Shown: positions 6,663 through 16,806, counted from the stretch's first letter. The stretch is 64,000 bases of DNA from Rhizobium gallicum bv. gallicum R602sp (GCF_000816845.1 NZ_CP006877.1:1369501-1433500), one strand, 5' to 3'. Made by a program: numbers and translations. Notes: generated by a model not told the origin, from the sequence alone.

Positions 6663-8702
6663 CTATTTCGCGGCATCGTCGTGAAAATGGTTATAGACCT
6701 GCTTTGCGACGGTTTCGGAAATACCCTCGACTGCCATGAGATCGGAAAGCGCTGCCCGCGAAACGGCCTTTGCGGTGCCGAAATGCTGCAGCAGCGCCCG
6801 CTTGCGCGACGGGCCGATGCCGCCAATCTCGTCGAGCGGGTTCTTCACCATCTCCTTCTTGCGTCGCGCGCGATGCGAGCCGATGGCGAAGCGGTGCGCT
6901 TCGTCCCGCATGCGCTGGATGAAATAGAGCACGGGATCGCGTGGCGGCAGCGTAAAGCTTTCGCGCCCCGGCGGGAAGAAACGCTCGCGCCCCGCATCGC
7001 GGTCGACGCCCTTGGCAACGCCGATGGCAATGACGCTGTCGGTGATGGCGAGTTCCTCGAGGATGGCGCGCACCGCCGTCATCTGACCCTGGCCACCGTC
7101 GATCAGGATCACGTCCGGCCAAACAGGGAAAGGCAGATCGGCGGCCTCAGCGCTCGATACTGTCTGCGTCCGGTCCGGAATGCCTTCCTCCTTGATGAGC
7201 CGCGAGAAGCGCCGGGTCATCACCTCGCGCATCATGCCGAAGTCGTCTCCGGGCGTGATGTCGGTCGATTTGATGTTGAACTTGCGGTACTGGCTCTTCA
7301 CGAAGCCTTCTGGCCCCGCCACGACCATGCCGCCCACCGCATTCGTGCCCATGATATGCGAGTTGTCGTAGATCTCGATCCGCTGCGGCGCATAGGGTAG
7401 ACCGAACGTTTCCTTGAAACCCTCGAGCAGGCGCGATTGCGAAGCAGTCTCGGCGAGCTTGCGGCCATGTGCCTCGCGGGCATTGGCAACGACATGGTCG
7501 ACCAAATCGCGCTTTTCGCCGCGCTGCGGCACCAGAATCGAAACCTTGTGTCCGGTCTTTTCGCCGAGCGCTGCCGCCAGCAGCGCCATTTCCTCGACTG
7601 CTTCCGACAGCATGATCTGCTTCGGCACCGGCTTGTCGTCATAGAACTGCGCGAGGAAGGCATTCAGAACCTCGGCGCCCGAAAGCTGCGGGTCGGCCTT
7701 TGGGAAATAGGCGCGATTGCCCCAGTTCTGGCCGGTGCGAAAGAAGAAGACCTGGATGCAGGAAATCCCGCCCTCGTGGTGGATCGCGAAGACATCCGCC
7801 TCCTCGACGCCTGCCGGATTGATGCCCTGATGGCTCTGGACGTGCGACAGCGCGGCAAGGCGATCGCGATAGATCGCCGCACGCTCGAAATCGAGATCTT
7901 CGGCGGCGGCGTTCATTTCCTCCGCCATGTGCGCCTTCACCTTCTGGCTTTTGCCGGAAAGGAAATCCTTCGCCTCCTGCACCAGTTGCGCATAGTCTTC
8001 GTCGCTGATCTCCCGGGTGCAGGGGCCAGAACAGCGCTTGATTTGATAAAGCAGGCAGGGGCGCGTGCGCGTCTCGAAAACGCTGTCCGTGCAGGTGCGG
8101 ATCAAGAAGGCGCGCTGCAGCGAATTGATCGTGCGGCCGACTGCGCCGGCGGAAGCGAAGGGACCGAAATAATCGCCCTTGCGGGCGCGGGCGCCGCGAT
8201 GCTTGAAGATCGACGGGGCGCGATGATCGCCGGTGATGAGGATATAGGGAAACGACTTGTCGTCGCGTAAAAGCACGTTAAAGCGCGGCCGCAAGCGCTT
8301 GATCAGATTCGCTTCCAGGAGCAGCGCCTCGGTCTCCGTGCGCGTCGTCACGAATTCCATATGCGAGGTCAGCCGCACCATCTGCGCGATCCGGTTGGAA
8401 TGGACCCGGCCCATCGCATAGTTGCCGACGCGCTTCTTGAGGCTGCGCGCTTTGCCGACATAGAGCACGTCGCCATCGGCATTGAACATGCGGTAGACGC
8501 CGGGGCTGTTCGGCAGCCGCTTGACGAATTCGCCGATCAGTTCCGCGCCGGCAAGCCCGCTCTCGTTGCCGCCGCCTTCATTCCAGTCGATCACAGCCGG
8601 AAGCGGCGAGGCGGAAGGTTCGCTTTCCACCTCGATTTCGTCTTCGTTTTCATCGGTTTCATCATAAAGAACACCGCCATCGGGCAGCTTCTTGGCATTC
8701 AT
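6663..8702 (-). CDS. uvrC: Excinuclease ABC subunit C
   Basis: Nuclease of nucleotide excision repair that makes both incisions once UvrB marks a lesion. 679 residues from the ATG at 8700-8702, which overlaps the SDR stop (ATGA). Domains in order: an acidic N-terminal extension of about 50 residues ([16 protein letters not shown]), GIY-YIG nuclease (GVY at 68-70, YVG at 81-83), UVR helix pair ([14 protein letters not shown]), RNase H-like endonuclease region ([27 protein letters not shown]), and C-terminal helix-hairpin-helix ([15 protein letters not shown]). Frames reaching 8978 overlap the SDR gene and were rejected. Confidence 0.96.
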   Translation of the reverse strand: MNAKKLPDGGVLYDETDENEDEIEVESEPSASPLPAVIDWNEGGGNESGLAGAELIGEFVKRLPNSPGVYRMFNADGDVLYVGKARSLKKRVGNYAMGRVHSNRIAQMVRLTSHMEFVTTRTETEALLLEANLIKRLRPRFNVLLRDDKSFPYILITGDHRAPSIFKHRGARARKGDYFGPFASAGAVGRTINSLQRAFLIRTCTDSVFETRTRPCLLYQIKRCSGPCTREISDEDYAQLVQEAKDFLSGKSQKVKAHMAEEMNAAAEDLDFERAAIYRDRLAALSHVQSHQGINPAGVEEADVFAIHHEGGISCIQVFFFRTGQNWGNRAYFPKADPQLSGAEVLNAFLAQFYDDKPVPKQIMLSEAVEEMALLAAALGEKTGHKVSILVPQRGEKRDLVDHVVANAREAHGRKLAETASQSRLLEGFKETFGLPYAPQRIEIYDNSHIMGTNAVGGMVVAGPEGFVKSQYRKFNIKSTDITPGDDFGMMREVMTRRFSRLIKEEGIPDRTQTVSSAEAADLPFPVWPDVILIDGGQGQMTAVRAILEELAITDSVIAIGVAKGVDRDAGRERFFPPGRESFTLPPRDPVLYFIQRMRDEAHRFAIGSHRARRKKEMVKNPLDEIGGIGPSRKRALLQHFGTAKAVSRAALSDLMAVEGISETVAKQVYNHFHDDAAK

Positions 8703-9466
8703 TCCTTGATCTCCAGCACATCCGGCGTCTGCCACGCGAGATGCTGGCCGCCGTCGAGTGCAATCATCTGACCCGTGATCGAAGGCGTCTCGAACAGAAA
8801 ACGAATCGTTCGGCCGAATTCCTCCAACGCAGGTCCTTGCTTCAAGATAAGCGCTGCGACCTGCGCTTGGAAGTCTTCCTGCAACTGCCGTTCGCTTGGG
8901 ATCGAGGGGCCAGGACCGATGGCGTTGACACGAATCTTCGGAGCAAGCGCCTGCGCCATCGTCTGCGTTGCGGTCCAAAGCGCCGACTTCGACAGGGTGT
9001 AGGAATAGAAGCTCGGCCGCAGCGCCCAGACGCGTTGGTCGATGACATTGACAATGAGGCCAGTGGACGTTTCCGGTAGCTGGGCGGCGAATTGGGCGGC
9101 GAGGATCGACGGCGCCCGGACATGCACGGCAAAATGCTCGTCCCAGACACCGGCATCCATCTTTCGCACCGAATCTTCGCGGAAGACGGAGGCATTGTTG
9201 ACAAGCAGATCGATGGGGCCAAGCCGGTCTGCGGCCCTTTTTACCAGGGTTTCCGTTTCGTTTATTTTCATGAGGTCGCCTTGCACTGCGACGGCGTATT
9301 TGCCTTTTTGCCGCAATTGCGCCGCAACCGCCTCCGCCTCGTCGATCGAGCTATTGGCATGAATGGCAACGGAAAAGCCGTTCTCCGCCAAATCCTCGAC
9401 TATTGCCCGGCCTATTCTCTTGGCAGCCCCGGTTATGAGCGCGGCCTTAAGTCTTTTCTCGTTCAA
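8699..9466 (-). CDS. SDR family oxidoreductase, pteridine-reductase (FolM)-like
   Basis: 255 residues if read from a TTG at 9464-9466, which has GAAGG eight bases upstream. A longer ATG-initiated frame (to 9544) adds a tail without similarity. The Rossmann motif is TGAAKRIG (residues 12-19); its arginine is typical of pteridine reductase/dihydromonapterin reductase (FolM) rather than generic SDRs. NNAS, the catalytic Y-x3-K (YTLSK) and a GPG loop follow. It is translationally coupled to uvrC. The assignment to a pteridine substrate is by family resemblance only. Confidence 0.8.
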   Translation of the reverse strand: MNEKRLKAALITGAAKRIGRAIVEDLAENGFSVAIHANSSIDEAEAVAAQLRQKGKYAVAVQGDLMKINETETLVKRAADRLGPIDLLVNNASVFREDSVRKMDAGVWDEHFAVHVRAPSILAAQFAAQLPETSTGLIVNVIDQRVWALRPSFYSYTLSKSALWTATQTMAQALAPKIRVNAIGPGPSIPSERQLQEDFQAQVAALILKQGPALEEFGRTIRFLFETPSITGQMIALDGGQHLAWQTPDVLEIKE

Positions 9467-9832
9467 AAGCGTGCCTTCTGGTCCTGCGGGTCTAAGTGCG
9501 TTTCTATATAGGGGCAGGCACAAACTATATAAATAGGGTGTCACGATTGCCTTTGTGGCAGATCTATTCTATGTATTATTTGAGAAATAAAGTTCTTAGA
9601 ATTAGTATTGGCAATTTAACACATCGTTATGGTTAACAAATATTCTGTTGCGCTATAGCAACATCCAATTTCAGCCGCTTCGCTGCCTCAATCATTTCAC
9701 AATTTGGCTCTCTCAAATCCGCAATTGCGCTCCACTTTCGACCTCGATCCGAGAGGGACATCTTGTAATTTCTCGCGAATGCTTCGGCGTAGGACAGTTA
9801 CGAAGGGCGCGAGATCGAAAGGAGAAATGAGT
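9467..9832 (+). promoter_or_regulatory. Long AT-rich upstream region of ropB
   Basis: 366 bases without a credible gene, clearly richer in AT than the flanks, between two divergent genes. It holds a small perfect dyad TGTTGC/GCAACA (9646-9651 and 9658-9663) and the strong ribosome site AAAGGAG at 9818-9824. Outer membrane protein genes of this type usually have long untranslated leaders and envelope-stress control. I see no clear -35/-10 pair that I would commit to. Confidence 0.5.
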
Positions 9833-10468
9833 ATGCGTACATTTATTGCTAGTCTGATGGCGTCCGCCTTCGTGATCGCCGGCTTTTCCGCCGCCAACGC
9901 CGCCGATGCAGTGGACCAGGTTCCGGAAGCTCCGGTAGCACAGGCCGAGCCGGCCGCTCCTGCAGGTAACTGGGAAGGCTTTTACCTCGGCGGCGCGGGC
10001 ACCTATAACAAGGGCAACTTCGGTGCAGACCGCGACGGTTACGCCATGGGCGGCCAGCTCTACACGGGCTACAACTGGCAGAGCGGCCAGATCGTCTACG
10101 GTGTCGAAGCCGATCTCGGTTATTCCGGCCTCGACAGCACGTCTGACGGCATCACCAACAAGAACCGATTCAACGGCTCTGTTCGCGGCCGTGTCGGTTA
10201 CGACCTGAACCCGTTCCTGCTCTACGCGACGGCTGGTGCCGCTGCGGCGAACAACAAGGTCAGCGGCTTCGGTGAATCCGATTCCAATACAGCTTTCGGT
10301 TACACCGTCGGCGCCGGTGCCGAAGCTATGGTGACGAACAACATCACGGCACGTGTCGAATATCGGTTCAGCGACTATCAGAACAAGGACTTCGATCTCG
10401 GCGCCACGAACGTATCCCGCGGCTATGACGAACACAGCGTCAAGGTCGGTATCGGCGTCAAGTTCTAA
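9833..10468 (+). CDS. ropB: RopB-type outer membrane beta-barrel protein
   Basis: 211-residue outer membrane protein. The signal peptide is MRTFIASLMASAFVIAGF with an ANAAD cleavage site, then a proline/alanine-rich spacer (VPEAPVAQAEPAAPAG), then an eight-strand Omp25/31-like barrel beginning NWEGFYLGGAG and ending in an aromatic, KVGIGVKF. Two ATGs lie in frame at 9827 and 9833. The second has the better spacing (8 bases) to AAAGGAG and was chosen. Relatives in Rhizobium and Agrobacterium (RopB/AopB) are abundant surface proteins responsive to envelope conditions. Confidence 0.92.
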   Translation: MRTFIASLMASAFVIAGFSAANAADAVDQVPEAPVAQAEPAAPAGNWEGFYLGGAGTYNKGNFGADRDGYAMGGQLYTGYNWQSGQIVYGVEADLGYSGLDSTSDGITNKNRFNGSVRGRVGYDLNPFLLYATAGAAAANNKVSGFGESDSNTAFGYTVGAGAEAMVTNNITARVEYRFSDYQNKDFDLGATNVSRGYDEHSVKVGIGVKF

Positions 10469-10490
10469 GTCTGCCGAACAAACCTGATGA

Positions 10491-10517
10491 AAGCCGGGCC
10501 TCGCGCCCGGCTTTTTT
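10491..10517 (+). terminator. Intrinsic terminator of ropB
   Basis: Stem GCCGGGC (10493-10499) / GCCCGGC (10505-10511) with a CTCGC loop and a run of six T. It sits between the convergent ropB and GST genes, and with A residues on its left side could also act on the reverse strand. Confidence 0.9.
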
Positions 10518-10522
10518 GTTTC

Positions 10523-11119
10523 TCAGCCGTGCGCCTTGAGTTCCTGATAGGCAGGAAATTTCTTCTCGAATTTGCGTGCCCAGTCGATCAGTTCCGGATG
10601 CTCGGCTTCCCACTGGCCCTTGAAGCGCAATTCCAGATAGCCGATCGTCGCAGCAAGCGCGAAGTGACCGCCATTCAGCCTCCGGCCGATCTTCGGTGGA
10701 TGCGCGCTGATGTGGTTCAGGCCGCTGACGGCCTTCTTCCACTGCCGGTCGATCCAGGGCTGGTGCACCTTCTCCTCGTCGCGGAAGCGGCGCTCGTAAA
10801 CGATCGCCAGCAGGCAGTCGCAGATGCCGTCGCAGAGTGCTTCCAGAATTTCAGCATCGGTTCGCTTGCCGTTCTTCGAAGGGTAGAGCTTCCTGTTCTT
10901 GAGCCGCCCGAAATAATGCATGATCGCCACGCTGTCGAAGACCGAAACCCCGTCGTCGGTCAAAAGCGTGGGGATTTTGCCGAGCGGGTTGTTGTCGACG
11001 AGGATTGCCGGGCCGGCATTGGTATCGACGCGGATTTCGGTGACGCCGAGTTCCAGATAATGCGCGGCCATCAGCACCTTGCTGGAATAGGGCGATGTCG
11101 GGGAGCAGAGCAGCTTCAT
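10523..11119 (-). CDS. Glutathione S-transferase family protein
   Basis: 198 residues. The N-terminal thioredoxin-fold domain (MKLLCSPTSPYSSKVLMAAH) carries SPYS at the catalytic serine position, the cis-proline element NPLGKIPTLL, and the glutathione-binding VFDSVAIMHYF. An all-helical C-terminal domain follows. Probably cytoplasmic. The substrate is not predictable. It is monocistronic and convergent with ropB. Confidence 0.9.
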   Translation of the reverse strand: MKLLCSPTSPYSSKVLMAAHYLELGVTEIRVDTNAGPAILVDNNPLGKIPTLLTDDGVSVFDSVAIMHYFGRLKNRKLYPSKNGKRTDAEILEALCDGICDCLLAIVYERRFRDEEKVHQPWIDRQWKKAVSGLNHISAHPPKIGRRLNGGHFALAATIGYLELRFKGQWEAEHPELIDWARKFEKKFPAYQELKAHG

Positions 11120-11174
11120 GTTTCACCTCGAAAGCGGTTTCGGCGCGGACAAATTTCGCACGTGCAGCAAGCGG

Positions 11175-12044
11175 TCAATCGGCGTTTACGGTCTTCGCTT
11201 CGGCGCGCAGCCAGAAGGCGCGCTGTGAGGCGAATCGATCTTGGGCGAGATGATCCTTGAGCGCCGGCAGCAGCGCGTGCAACTCGTCCTTCAGCGTGAA
11301 GGGCGGGTTGACGATGATGAGACCGGAGCCTGTCAACCCGGTAACGCCGCGGTCGCTGCGCACGCTGAGTTCAGCGCACAGCATCTTCGGAATCTGGGTC
11401 ACCTGCAGCGCCTCGTGAAATTCCTTGATGGGAGCGCCTCTCTTCAGCGGATACCAAAGGCAATAGGTGCCGCCCGGAAACCGCCGGTGGGCCCTCGCCA
11501 GGCCGTCAACCAGACGATCGTATTCGCCGTCCTCCTCGAACGGCGGATCGACAAGCACGATGCCGCGTTTTTCCTTCGGCGGCAGATGCGCGCCGAGCGC
11601 CAGCCAGCCGTCGAGCTCGGTGATGCGGGCATGGTGATCGCCTTCGAACAGCCGGTGAAGGCGGATATAGTCCTCCGGATGCAGTTCCATCGCCGAAAGC
11701 CTGTCCTGTGGGCGAAAGAGCATGCGCGAAAGCTTCGGCGAACCGGGATAAAAGCGCACGCCGCCATCCGGGTTGAGTTCCCGGACCGCGGAGAGATAGG
11801 GCTCGAGCAGTCCGGCCACCTGCGGCGCAAGCTCGGCCTCCATGATCCTGCCGATTCCGTCCTGCCACTCGCCGGTCTTTTGCGCCTCTTCCGAGGAGAG
11901 GTCGTAAAGCCCGACGCCGGCATGCGTGTCGAGGACTCGGAAAGCGGCGTCCTTTTTTTGCAGATAGCGGATGAGACGCGCCAGAACGGCGTGCTTCAGC
12001 ACATCGGCAAAATTGCCCGCGTGATAGATGTGGCGGTAGTTCAT
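11175..12044 (-). CDS. rlmJ: 23S rRNA (adenine(2030)-N6)-methyltransferase
   Basis: Methylates A2030 of 23S rRNA; the family was formerly called YhiR/ComJ. 289 residues. The diagnostic start MNYRHIYHAGNFADVLKH, the SAM-binding VLDTHAGVGLYDL and the catalytic IVLVDPPFEE (N6-methylase DPPF) are all present. It faces away from the molybdo-oxidoreductase; the 83 bases between them would hold both promoters. Confidence 0.95.
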   Translation of the reverse strand: MNYRHIYHAGNFADVLKHAVLARLIRYLQKKDAAFRVLDTHAGVGLYDLSSEEAQKTGEWQDGIGRIMEAELAPQVAGLLEPYLSAVRELNPDGGVRFYPGSPKLSRMLFRPQDRLSAMELHPEDYIRLHRLFEGDHHARITELDGWLALGAHLPPKEKRGIVLVDPPFEEDGEYDRLVDGLARAHRRFPGGTYCLWYPLKRGAPIKEFHEALQVTQIPKMLCAELSVRSDRGVTGLTGSGLIIVNPPFTLKDELHALLPALKDHLAQDRFASQRAFWLRAEAKTVNAD

Positions 12045-12127
12045 TTTCGCTGATGCCTGTTATGAATTCATGTCATAGCCGTCATTTCCGGCTTTTGGCG
12101 GATGACGGCTTGGAATATAGAAAAGCC

Positions 12128-14266
12128 ATGAACATTGCGACCCCCATTCACGCCAAATCCGCCGATCCCGGCAAGAAGGTCGGGCACACCGCGTGTCCCC
12201 ACGACTGTCCCTCCACCTGCGCGCTGGAAGTGGAGATTGCGCAGGACGGCCGCATCGGCCGTGTGCGCGGTGCCAACGATCACACCTATACGTCCGGCGT
12301 CATCTGCGCCAAGGTCGCGCGCTATGCCGAACGCCTCTACCATCCGGACCGGCTGATGCACCCTGTGCGCCGCATCGGCGCGAAAGGCGAGGGGCGCTGG
12401 CAGCAGATTTCTTGGGAGGAGGCTCTGGACGAGATCGCCGAAGCCTTCATGAAGGCCGAAGGGAAGGATGGCTGCGAGGCGGTCTGGCCTTACTACTATG
12501 CCGGCACCATGGGCTTGGTGCAGCGCGACAGCATCGAGCGCCTGCGCCACGCCAAACGCTATTCCGGCTTCTTCTCGTCGATCTGTACCAACCCGGCCTG
12601 GACCGGCTTCACGATGGCAACGGGCACGCTCCGCGGTCCCGATCCGCGCGAGATGGGCCGCACCGATTGCGTCGTCATCTGGGGTACGAACGCGGTCGCG
12701 ACGCAGGTCAATGTGATGACGCATGCAATTAAGTCGCGCAAGGAACGCCGCGCGAAGATCGTCGTCGTCGATATCTACGACAATCCGACGATGAAGCAGG
12801 CCGACATGGCGCTGATCGTCAGGCCTGGCACCGATGCGGCGCTCGCCTGCGCCGTCATGCACATCGCCTTCCGTGACGGCTACGCCGACCGGGCCTATAT
12901 GGCAAAATATGCCGACGATCCGGCAGGTCTTGAAGCGCATCTCAAGACGAAGACGCCGGAATGGGCGGCCGCGATCACCGGTCTGTCGGTGGATGAGATC
13001 GAAGCCTTCGCAAAGCTCGTCGGTACGACGAAGAAAACCTATTTCCGCCTCGGCTACGGTTTCACCCGCCAGCGCAACGGCGCGGTCGCCATGCATGCCG
13101 CAGCCTCGATTGCCACCGTGCTCGGCTCCTGGCAGTATGAGGGCGGCGGCGCCTTTCATTCGAACAGTGACATCTTCCGCATGAACAACGCGGAGCTGAC
13201 CGGCAAATCGATGAAGGATCCGGATATCCGCATGCTCGACCAGTCGCAGATCGGCCGCGTGCTGACGGGTGATGCCGCATCACTCCGCCATCGCGGACCA
13301 GTCACCGCCATGCTTATTCAAAATACCAATCCGGTGAACATCGCGCCTGAGCAACGCCTGGTGAAGGGCGGCTTTGCGCGGAGCGATCTCTTCGTGGCCG
13401 TCCATGAGCAGTTCATGACCGAGACGGCGGAATTGGCCGATATCGTCATTCCCGCCACGATGTTCGTCGAGCATGACGACATCTACCGCGCCGGCGGCCA
13501 GAACCATATCCTGCTCGGCCCGAAACTCGTCGAACCGCCGCCGACGGTGCGGACCAACCTTTTCGTTATCGAGGAGCTCGCAAAGCGCCTCGGCGTTGCG
13601 GATCAGCCAGGCTTCGGCTTTAGCGCCCGGGAAATGGTTGACCGCATTCTCGAAACAAGCGGCCTGCCGGACTACGACCACTTCCTCGAGCATAAATGGT
13701 TCGACCGCCAGCCTGACTTCGAAGATGCACATTTCCTCAACGGTTTCGCGCATACGGACGGCAAGTTCCGCTTTCGGCCGGATTGGGCGAACCAGCCGGC
13801 GCCTAACCGTCCACCGGAATCCGTCGGCCTGCTCGGCCCGCATCCCGAGCTGCCGGCTTTTCCCGATCAGGTGGATGTCATCGAAATGGCCGATGCCGAA
13901 CATCCCTTCCGGCTGGCAACCTCGCCCGCGCGCAACTTCCTGAATTCCAGCTTTTCCGAAACAAAGACCTCGCGGCAGAAGGAGGGGCGTCCCGAACTGA
14001 TGATCAATCCGCAGGATGCCGAGATAAACGGCATTGCCCACGGCGATCTCGTCCAGATCGGAAACCGGCGCGGCGAGGTGCGCCTGCACGCCCACGTTAC
14101 GACCGAGGTCAAGCCGGGCGTTCTGATCGCCGAAGGCTTGTGGCCAAACAAGGCGCATGTCGACGGCGAGGGCATCAATGTGCTCACCGGCGCAGACCCC
14201 GTCGCGCCCTATGGCGGTGCGGCGGTCCACGACAACAAGGTCTGGCTGCGCAAGGATGACGTATGA
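12128..14266 (+). CDS. Molybdopterin-dependent oxidoreductase, cytoplasmic
   Basis: 712-residue single-subunit enzyme of the DMSO-reductase superfamily. A 4Fe-4S site is formed by C23, C27, C31 and C60 (HTACPHDCPSTC and GVICAK). Molybdopterin-binding blocks follow, including CVVIWGTNAVATQ and MLIQNTNPVNIAPEQ, and a C-terminal dinucleotide-binding domain (LMINPQDAEINGIAHGDLV). There is no Tat signal, so it works in the cytoplasm. The ATG at 12128 was preferred to one at 12053 because the extra 25 residues look like read-through of the intergenic region. The gene overlaps the Nudix gene by four bases. The substrate is unknown. Confidence 0.88.
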   Translation: MNIATPIHAKSADPGKKVGHTACPHDCPSTCALEVEIAQDGRIGRVRGANDHTYTSGVICAKVARYAERLYHPDRLMHPVRRIGAKGEGRWQQISWEEALDEIAEAFMKAEGKDGCEAVWPYYYAGTMGLVQRDSIERLRHAKRYSGFFSSICTNPAWTGFTMATGTLRGPDPREMGRTDCVVIWGTNAVATQVNVMTHAIKSRKERRAKIVVVDIYDNPTMKQADMALIVRPGTDAALACAVMHIAFRDGYADRAYMAKYADDPAGLEAHLKTKTPEWAAAITGLSVDEIEAFAKLVGTTKKTYFRLGYGFTRQRNGAVAMHAAASIATVLGSWQYEGGGAFHSNSDIFRMNNAELTGKSMKDPDIRMLDQSQIGRVLTGDAASLRHRGPVTAMLIQNTNPVNIAPEQRLVKGGFARSDLFVAVHEQFMTETAELADIVIPATMFVEHDDIYRAGGQNHILLGPKLVEPPPTVRTNLFVIEELAKRLGVADQPGFGFSAREMVDRILETSGLPDYDHFLEHKWFDRQPDFEDAHFLNGFAHTDGKFRFRPDWANQPAPNRPPESVGLLGPHPELPAFPDQVDVIEMADAEHPFRLATSPARNFLNSSFSETKTSRQKEGRPELMINPQDAEINGIAHGDLVQIGNRRGEVRLHAHVTTEVKPGVLIAEGLWPNKAHVDGEGINVLTGADPVAPYGGAAVHDNKVWLRKDDV

Positions 14267-14856
14267 CGAAGTTCGCGAAGGCAAGGGCGGAGGTCGTCGA
14301 GGAAACGACGCTCGCGGAAGGCTGGACGCGGCTGAGTGTTTATAAGCTCGATTACACGGATTCGAACGGCCTTACCCATCGCCTCCATCGCGAGGTCTAT
14401 CACCGCTCGCCGGCCGCGACGATCCTGCTCTACGATCCGAAACGCGGCTCGGTCGTGCTCGTCAAACAGTTCCGCCTGCCGCCCGATCTTCGGGGCGAGC
14501 CCGCCTTCATGATCGAAACGCCGGCCGGCCTTCTGGACGGCGAGGAGCCGGAAGCAGCGATCCGTCGCGAAGCGATGGAAGAGACGGGCTTCCGCGTCCG
14601 CGACGTCCGGTTCCTCTTCAGGGCCTACAGCTCGCCGGGTTCGAACAGCGAAGTCGTGCATTTCTTCGCCGCGCCGATCGATACGTCCGACCGCGTCTCG
14701 AACGGTGGTGGCCTGGACGAAGAGCATGAGGATATCGAAGTGCTGGACGTGCCGCTCGACACGGCAATCGCCATGATCGAAAGCGGTGATATCCGCGACA
14801 TGAAGACCATCATCCTTCTGCAATGGGCGGCGATGAACAGGGATAGCTTGATCTAA
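14263..14856 (+). CDS. Nudix hydrolase, NudK/ADP-sugar pyrophosphatase-like
   Basis: 197 residues. The Nudix box spans about residues 89-110: GLLDGEEPEAAIRR then EAMEETGF, with the metal-binding REAMEE at 102-107. Flanking features (REVYHRSPAATILLYD before it, YSSPGSNSEVVHFF after it) are those of GDP-mannose/ADP-ribose pyrophosphatases such as NudK. Its ATG overlaps the molybdo-oxidoreductase stop by four bases, so the two are translated together. Whether they share a pathway is unclear. Confidence 0.88.
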   Translation: MTKFAKARAEVVEETTLAEGWTRLSVYKLDYTDSNGLTHRLHREVYHRSPAATILLYDPKRGSVVLVKQFRLPPDLRGEPAFMIETPAGLLDGEEPEAAIRREAMEETGFRVRDVRFLFRAYSSPGSNSEVVHFFAAPIDTSDRVSNGGGLDEEHEDIEVLDVPLDTAIAMIESGDIRDMKTIILLQWAAMNRDSLI

Positions 14857-14975
14857 TCGACATTTGCGTGCTTCGGGTTGATGGTCGCAGCAGTATCCAA
14901 GTTCATACCGTTGTCACGAATCCCGCCTAAGCGCTGCAGTTTATCAAATCATGGAATGCCGACAGGAGAGTGCCT

Positions 14976-16139
14976 ATGTGGCTCAGCAATTTCACGCTCG
15001 TCCTTCGCGAAGAGGTGGTGAGCCGGGGCGCAATCCGGATCGAGGATGGGGCGATTGCCGAGATACGGCCGGAGCCGGTCGGCAATGCCGCCATCGACGG
15101 TGGCGGCCGGTTGCTGATGCCGGGTTTTGTTGATCTGCATGGCGACATGGTCGAGCGCGAGATCGCCCCGCGCCCGAACGCCATGATGCCGATTGATTTC
15201 GGCATCCATGAACTCGACAAGAAACTCGCGGCCGCCGGCGTGACGACGGCTTTTGCGGCGATTTCCTTTGCGACCGAGAGCGTCTACGGCTATGTCCGCT
15301 CACTCGAAACAACGGGTGCGATCATCGAGGGGATCAACCGGCTCAAGCACGATCTGCTGATCGACCATCGCGTCCATGCGCGCTATGAGATCACCAATCT
15401 GGGTGCCGCGCCCGCGCTCGAAAAGCTGCTAGAAGCCGGTCATATCGATATGGTGTCGCTGACCGACCATACGCCGGGGCAGGGGCAGTACAACAACATC
15501 CAGAGCTACATATTGAGCATCGCCGAGCGCCGGGCGATCTCCGAGGAAATGGCAGCGGAAATGGTCGCCAAGCGCATTGCGATGCGCAACAATCCGGAGA
15601 TCGAGGCAAAGCTGAAAGAGATCGTCGCCCTCTCGCTCAAGTGGAAGCTGTCGCTTGCTTCCCACGATGACGATAGTGCTGAAAAGGTCGCCGAGATGCA
15701 TGACCTCGGTGTGACGATCAGCGAGTTTCCGGTCACGCTACCAGCTGCCGTGGAGGCCCGCCGCCGCGGGCTCTGGACGCTTATGGGAGCGCCCAATGCG
15801 CTTCGCGGCCAGTCAATGTCGGGCAATCTGAGTGCGCTCGATGCCGCCAAGGCCGGGCTCCTGACGGTGATTGCTGCCGATTATCACCCGGCGGCTTTCG
15901 TGCCCGGCATCTTCAAGATCGCCGATTACACCGCAATGCCGGCCGCGGTCGCCATGGCGACCAGGAATGCCGCCCGTTCCGCAGGTCTGACGGACCGCGG
16001 CGAGATCGCCGTCGGTCAGCGCGCCGATCTGGTCGTCGTCGAGCCGGGCGATGTGCACCGCATCCGCGCCACCTTCTGCGGCGGACGCTTCGTTTACAGC
16101 GACGGCACCTTGCATCAGCTTCGGGCGCTCGTTGCCTGA
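14976..16139 (+). CDS. phnM: Alpha-D-ribose 1-methylphosphonate 5-triphosphate diphosphatase (PhnM-like)
   Basis: 387-residue amidohydrolase-fold enzyme. In the C-P lyase pathway PhnM removes pyrophosphate from the ribose-triphosphate intermediate. Visible markers: metal-binding H55 and D57 in PGFVDLHGDMVE, DHTPGQGQYNN, LSLASHDDDS and SGNLSALDAAKAG. The ATG at 14976 has AGGAG seven bases upstream; the in-frame GTG at 14970 lies too close to it. No other phn gene is in the window, so this is a stand-alone copy. It ends four bases from purN, tail to tail. Confidence 0.88.
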   Translation: MWLSNFTLVLREEVVSRGAIRIEDGAIAEIRPEPVGNAAIDGGGRLLMPGFVDLHGDMVEREIAPRPNAMMPIDFGIHELDKKLAAAGVTTAFAAISFATESVYGYVRSLETTGAIIEGINRLKHDLLIDHRVHARYEITNLGAAPALEKLLEAGHIDMVSLTDHTPGQGQYNNIQSYILSIAERRAISEEMAAEMVAKRIAMRNNPEIEAKLKEIVALSLKWKLSLASHDDDSAEKVAEMHDLGVTISEFPVTLPAAVEARRRGLWTLMGAPNALRGQSMSGNLSALDAAKAGLLTVIAADYHPAAFVPGIFKIADYTAMPAAVAMATRNAARSAGLTDRGEIAVGQRADLVVVEPGDVHRIRATFCGGRFVYSDGTLHQLRALVA

Positions 16140-16143
16140 AGGA

Positions 16144-16806
16144 TCAGGCGATCAGGGAAATGATGTGATTGGCATTGGGGCGGGCGGATATCTCTGCGCC
16201 CACCGCCCTGCCGCCTTCCATCCGCACCTTGCCTTCGGCAAAGAGCCGCAGCGCTTGCGGATAGAGCTGATGCTCGACCGTGAGGACGCGCGCGGCGAGC
16301 GTCTCGGCGGTATCGCCGGACAGAACCGGTACGGCGGCCTGTCCGATCACCGGTCCTTCATCCATGCCTTCGGTCACGAAATGCACCGTGCACCCTGCTA
16401 TCCGCATGCCGGCGTCGATGGCGCGCTGATGCGTGTGGAGGCCCGGGAAGAGCGGCAGAAGGGAAGGGTGGATGTTGATCATCCGGCCCTCGTACCGTTG
16501 GATGAAGTTCGCGCTCAGAAGCCGCATATAGCCCGCAAGGCAGAGAATATCCGGCGAGAGCCGGTCGAGCGCTTCAAAGATCGTCGCCTCGTGGGCTTCC
16601 TTACTGGCATAATCCTTGCGAACGAAAGCGAACGAGGAAATGCCTTCCGCGGCGGCTTTCGCAAGGCCGCCCGCATCCGCCTTGTCGGAAATCACGCCGA
16701 CGATTTCAGCGGGAAAGTCCGGAGCTTTCGCCGCCGCGACGAGCGCCATCATGTTGGAGCCGCCGCCGGAAATGAAGACAACGACGCGTTTGCGCGGCAT
16801 GGTCAT
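16144..16806 (-). CDS. purN: Phosphoribosylglycinamide formyltransferase
   Basis: Third step of purine synthesis: formyl transfer from 10-formyltetrahydrofolate to GAR. 220 residues. The phosphate loop FISGGGSN (11-18), the catalytic asparagine/histidine segment [14 protein letters not shown] and the aspartate in [11 protein letters not shown] are present. The start overlaps the purM stop (ATGA), so purM and purN are translationally coupled. Confidence 0.96.
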   Translation of the reverse strand: MTMPRKRVVVFISGGGSNMMALVAAAKAPDFPAEIVGVISDKADAGGLAKAAAEGISSFAFVRKDYASKEAHEATIFEALDRLSPDILCLAGYMRLLSANFIQRYEGRMINIHPSLLPLFPGLHTHQRAIDAGMRIAGCTVHFVTEGMDEGPVIGQAAVPVLSGDTAETLAARVLTVEHQLYPQALRLFAEGKVRMEGGRAVGAEISARPNANHIISLIA

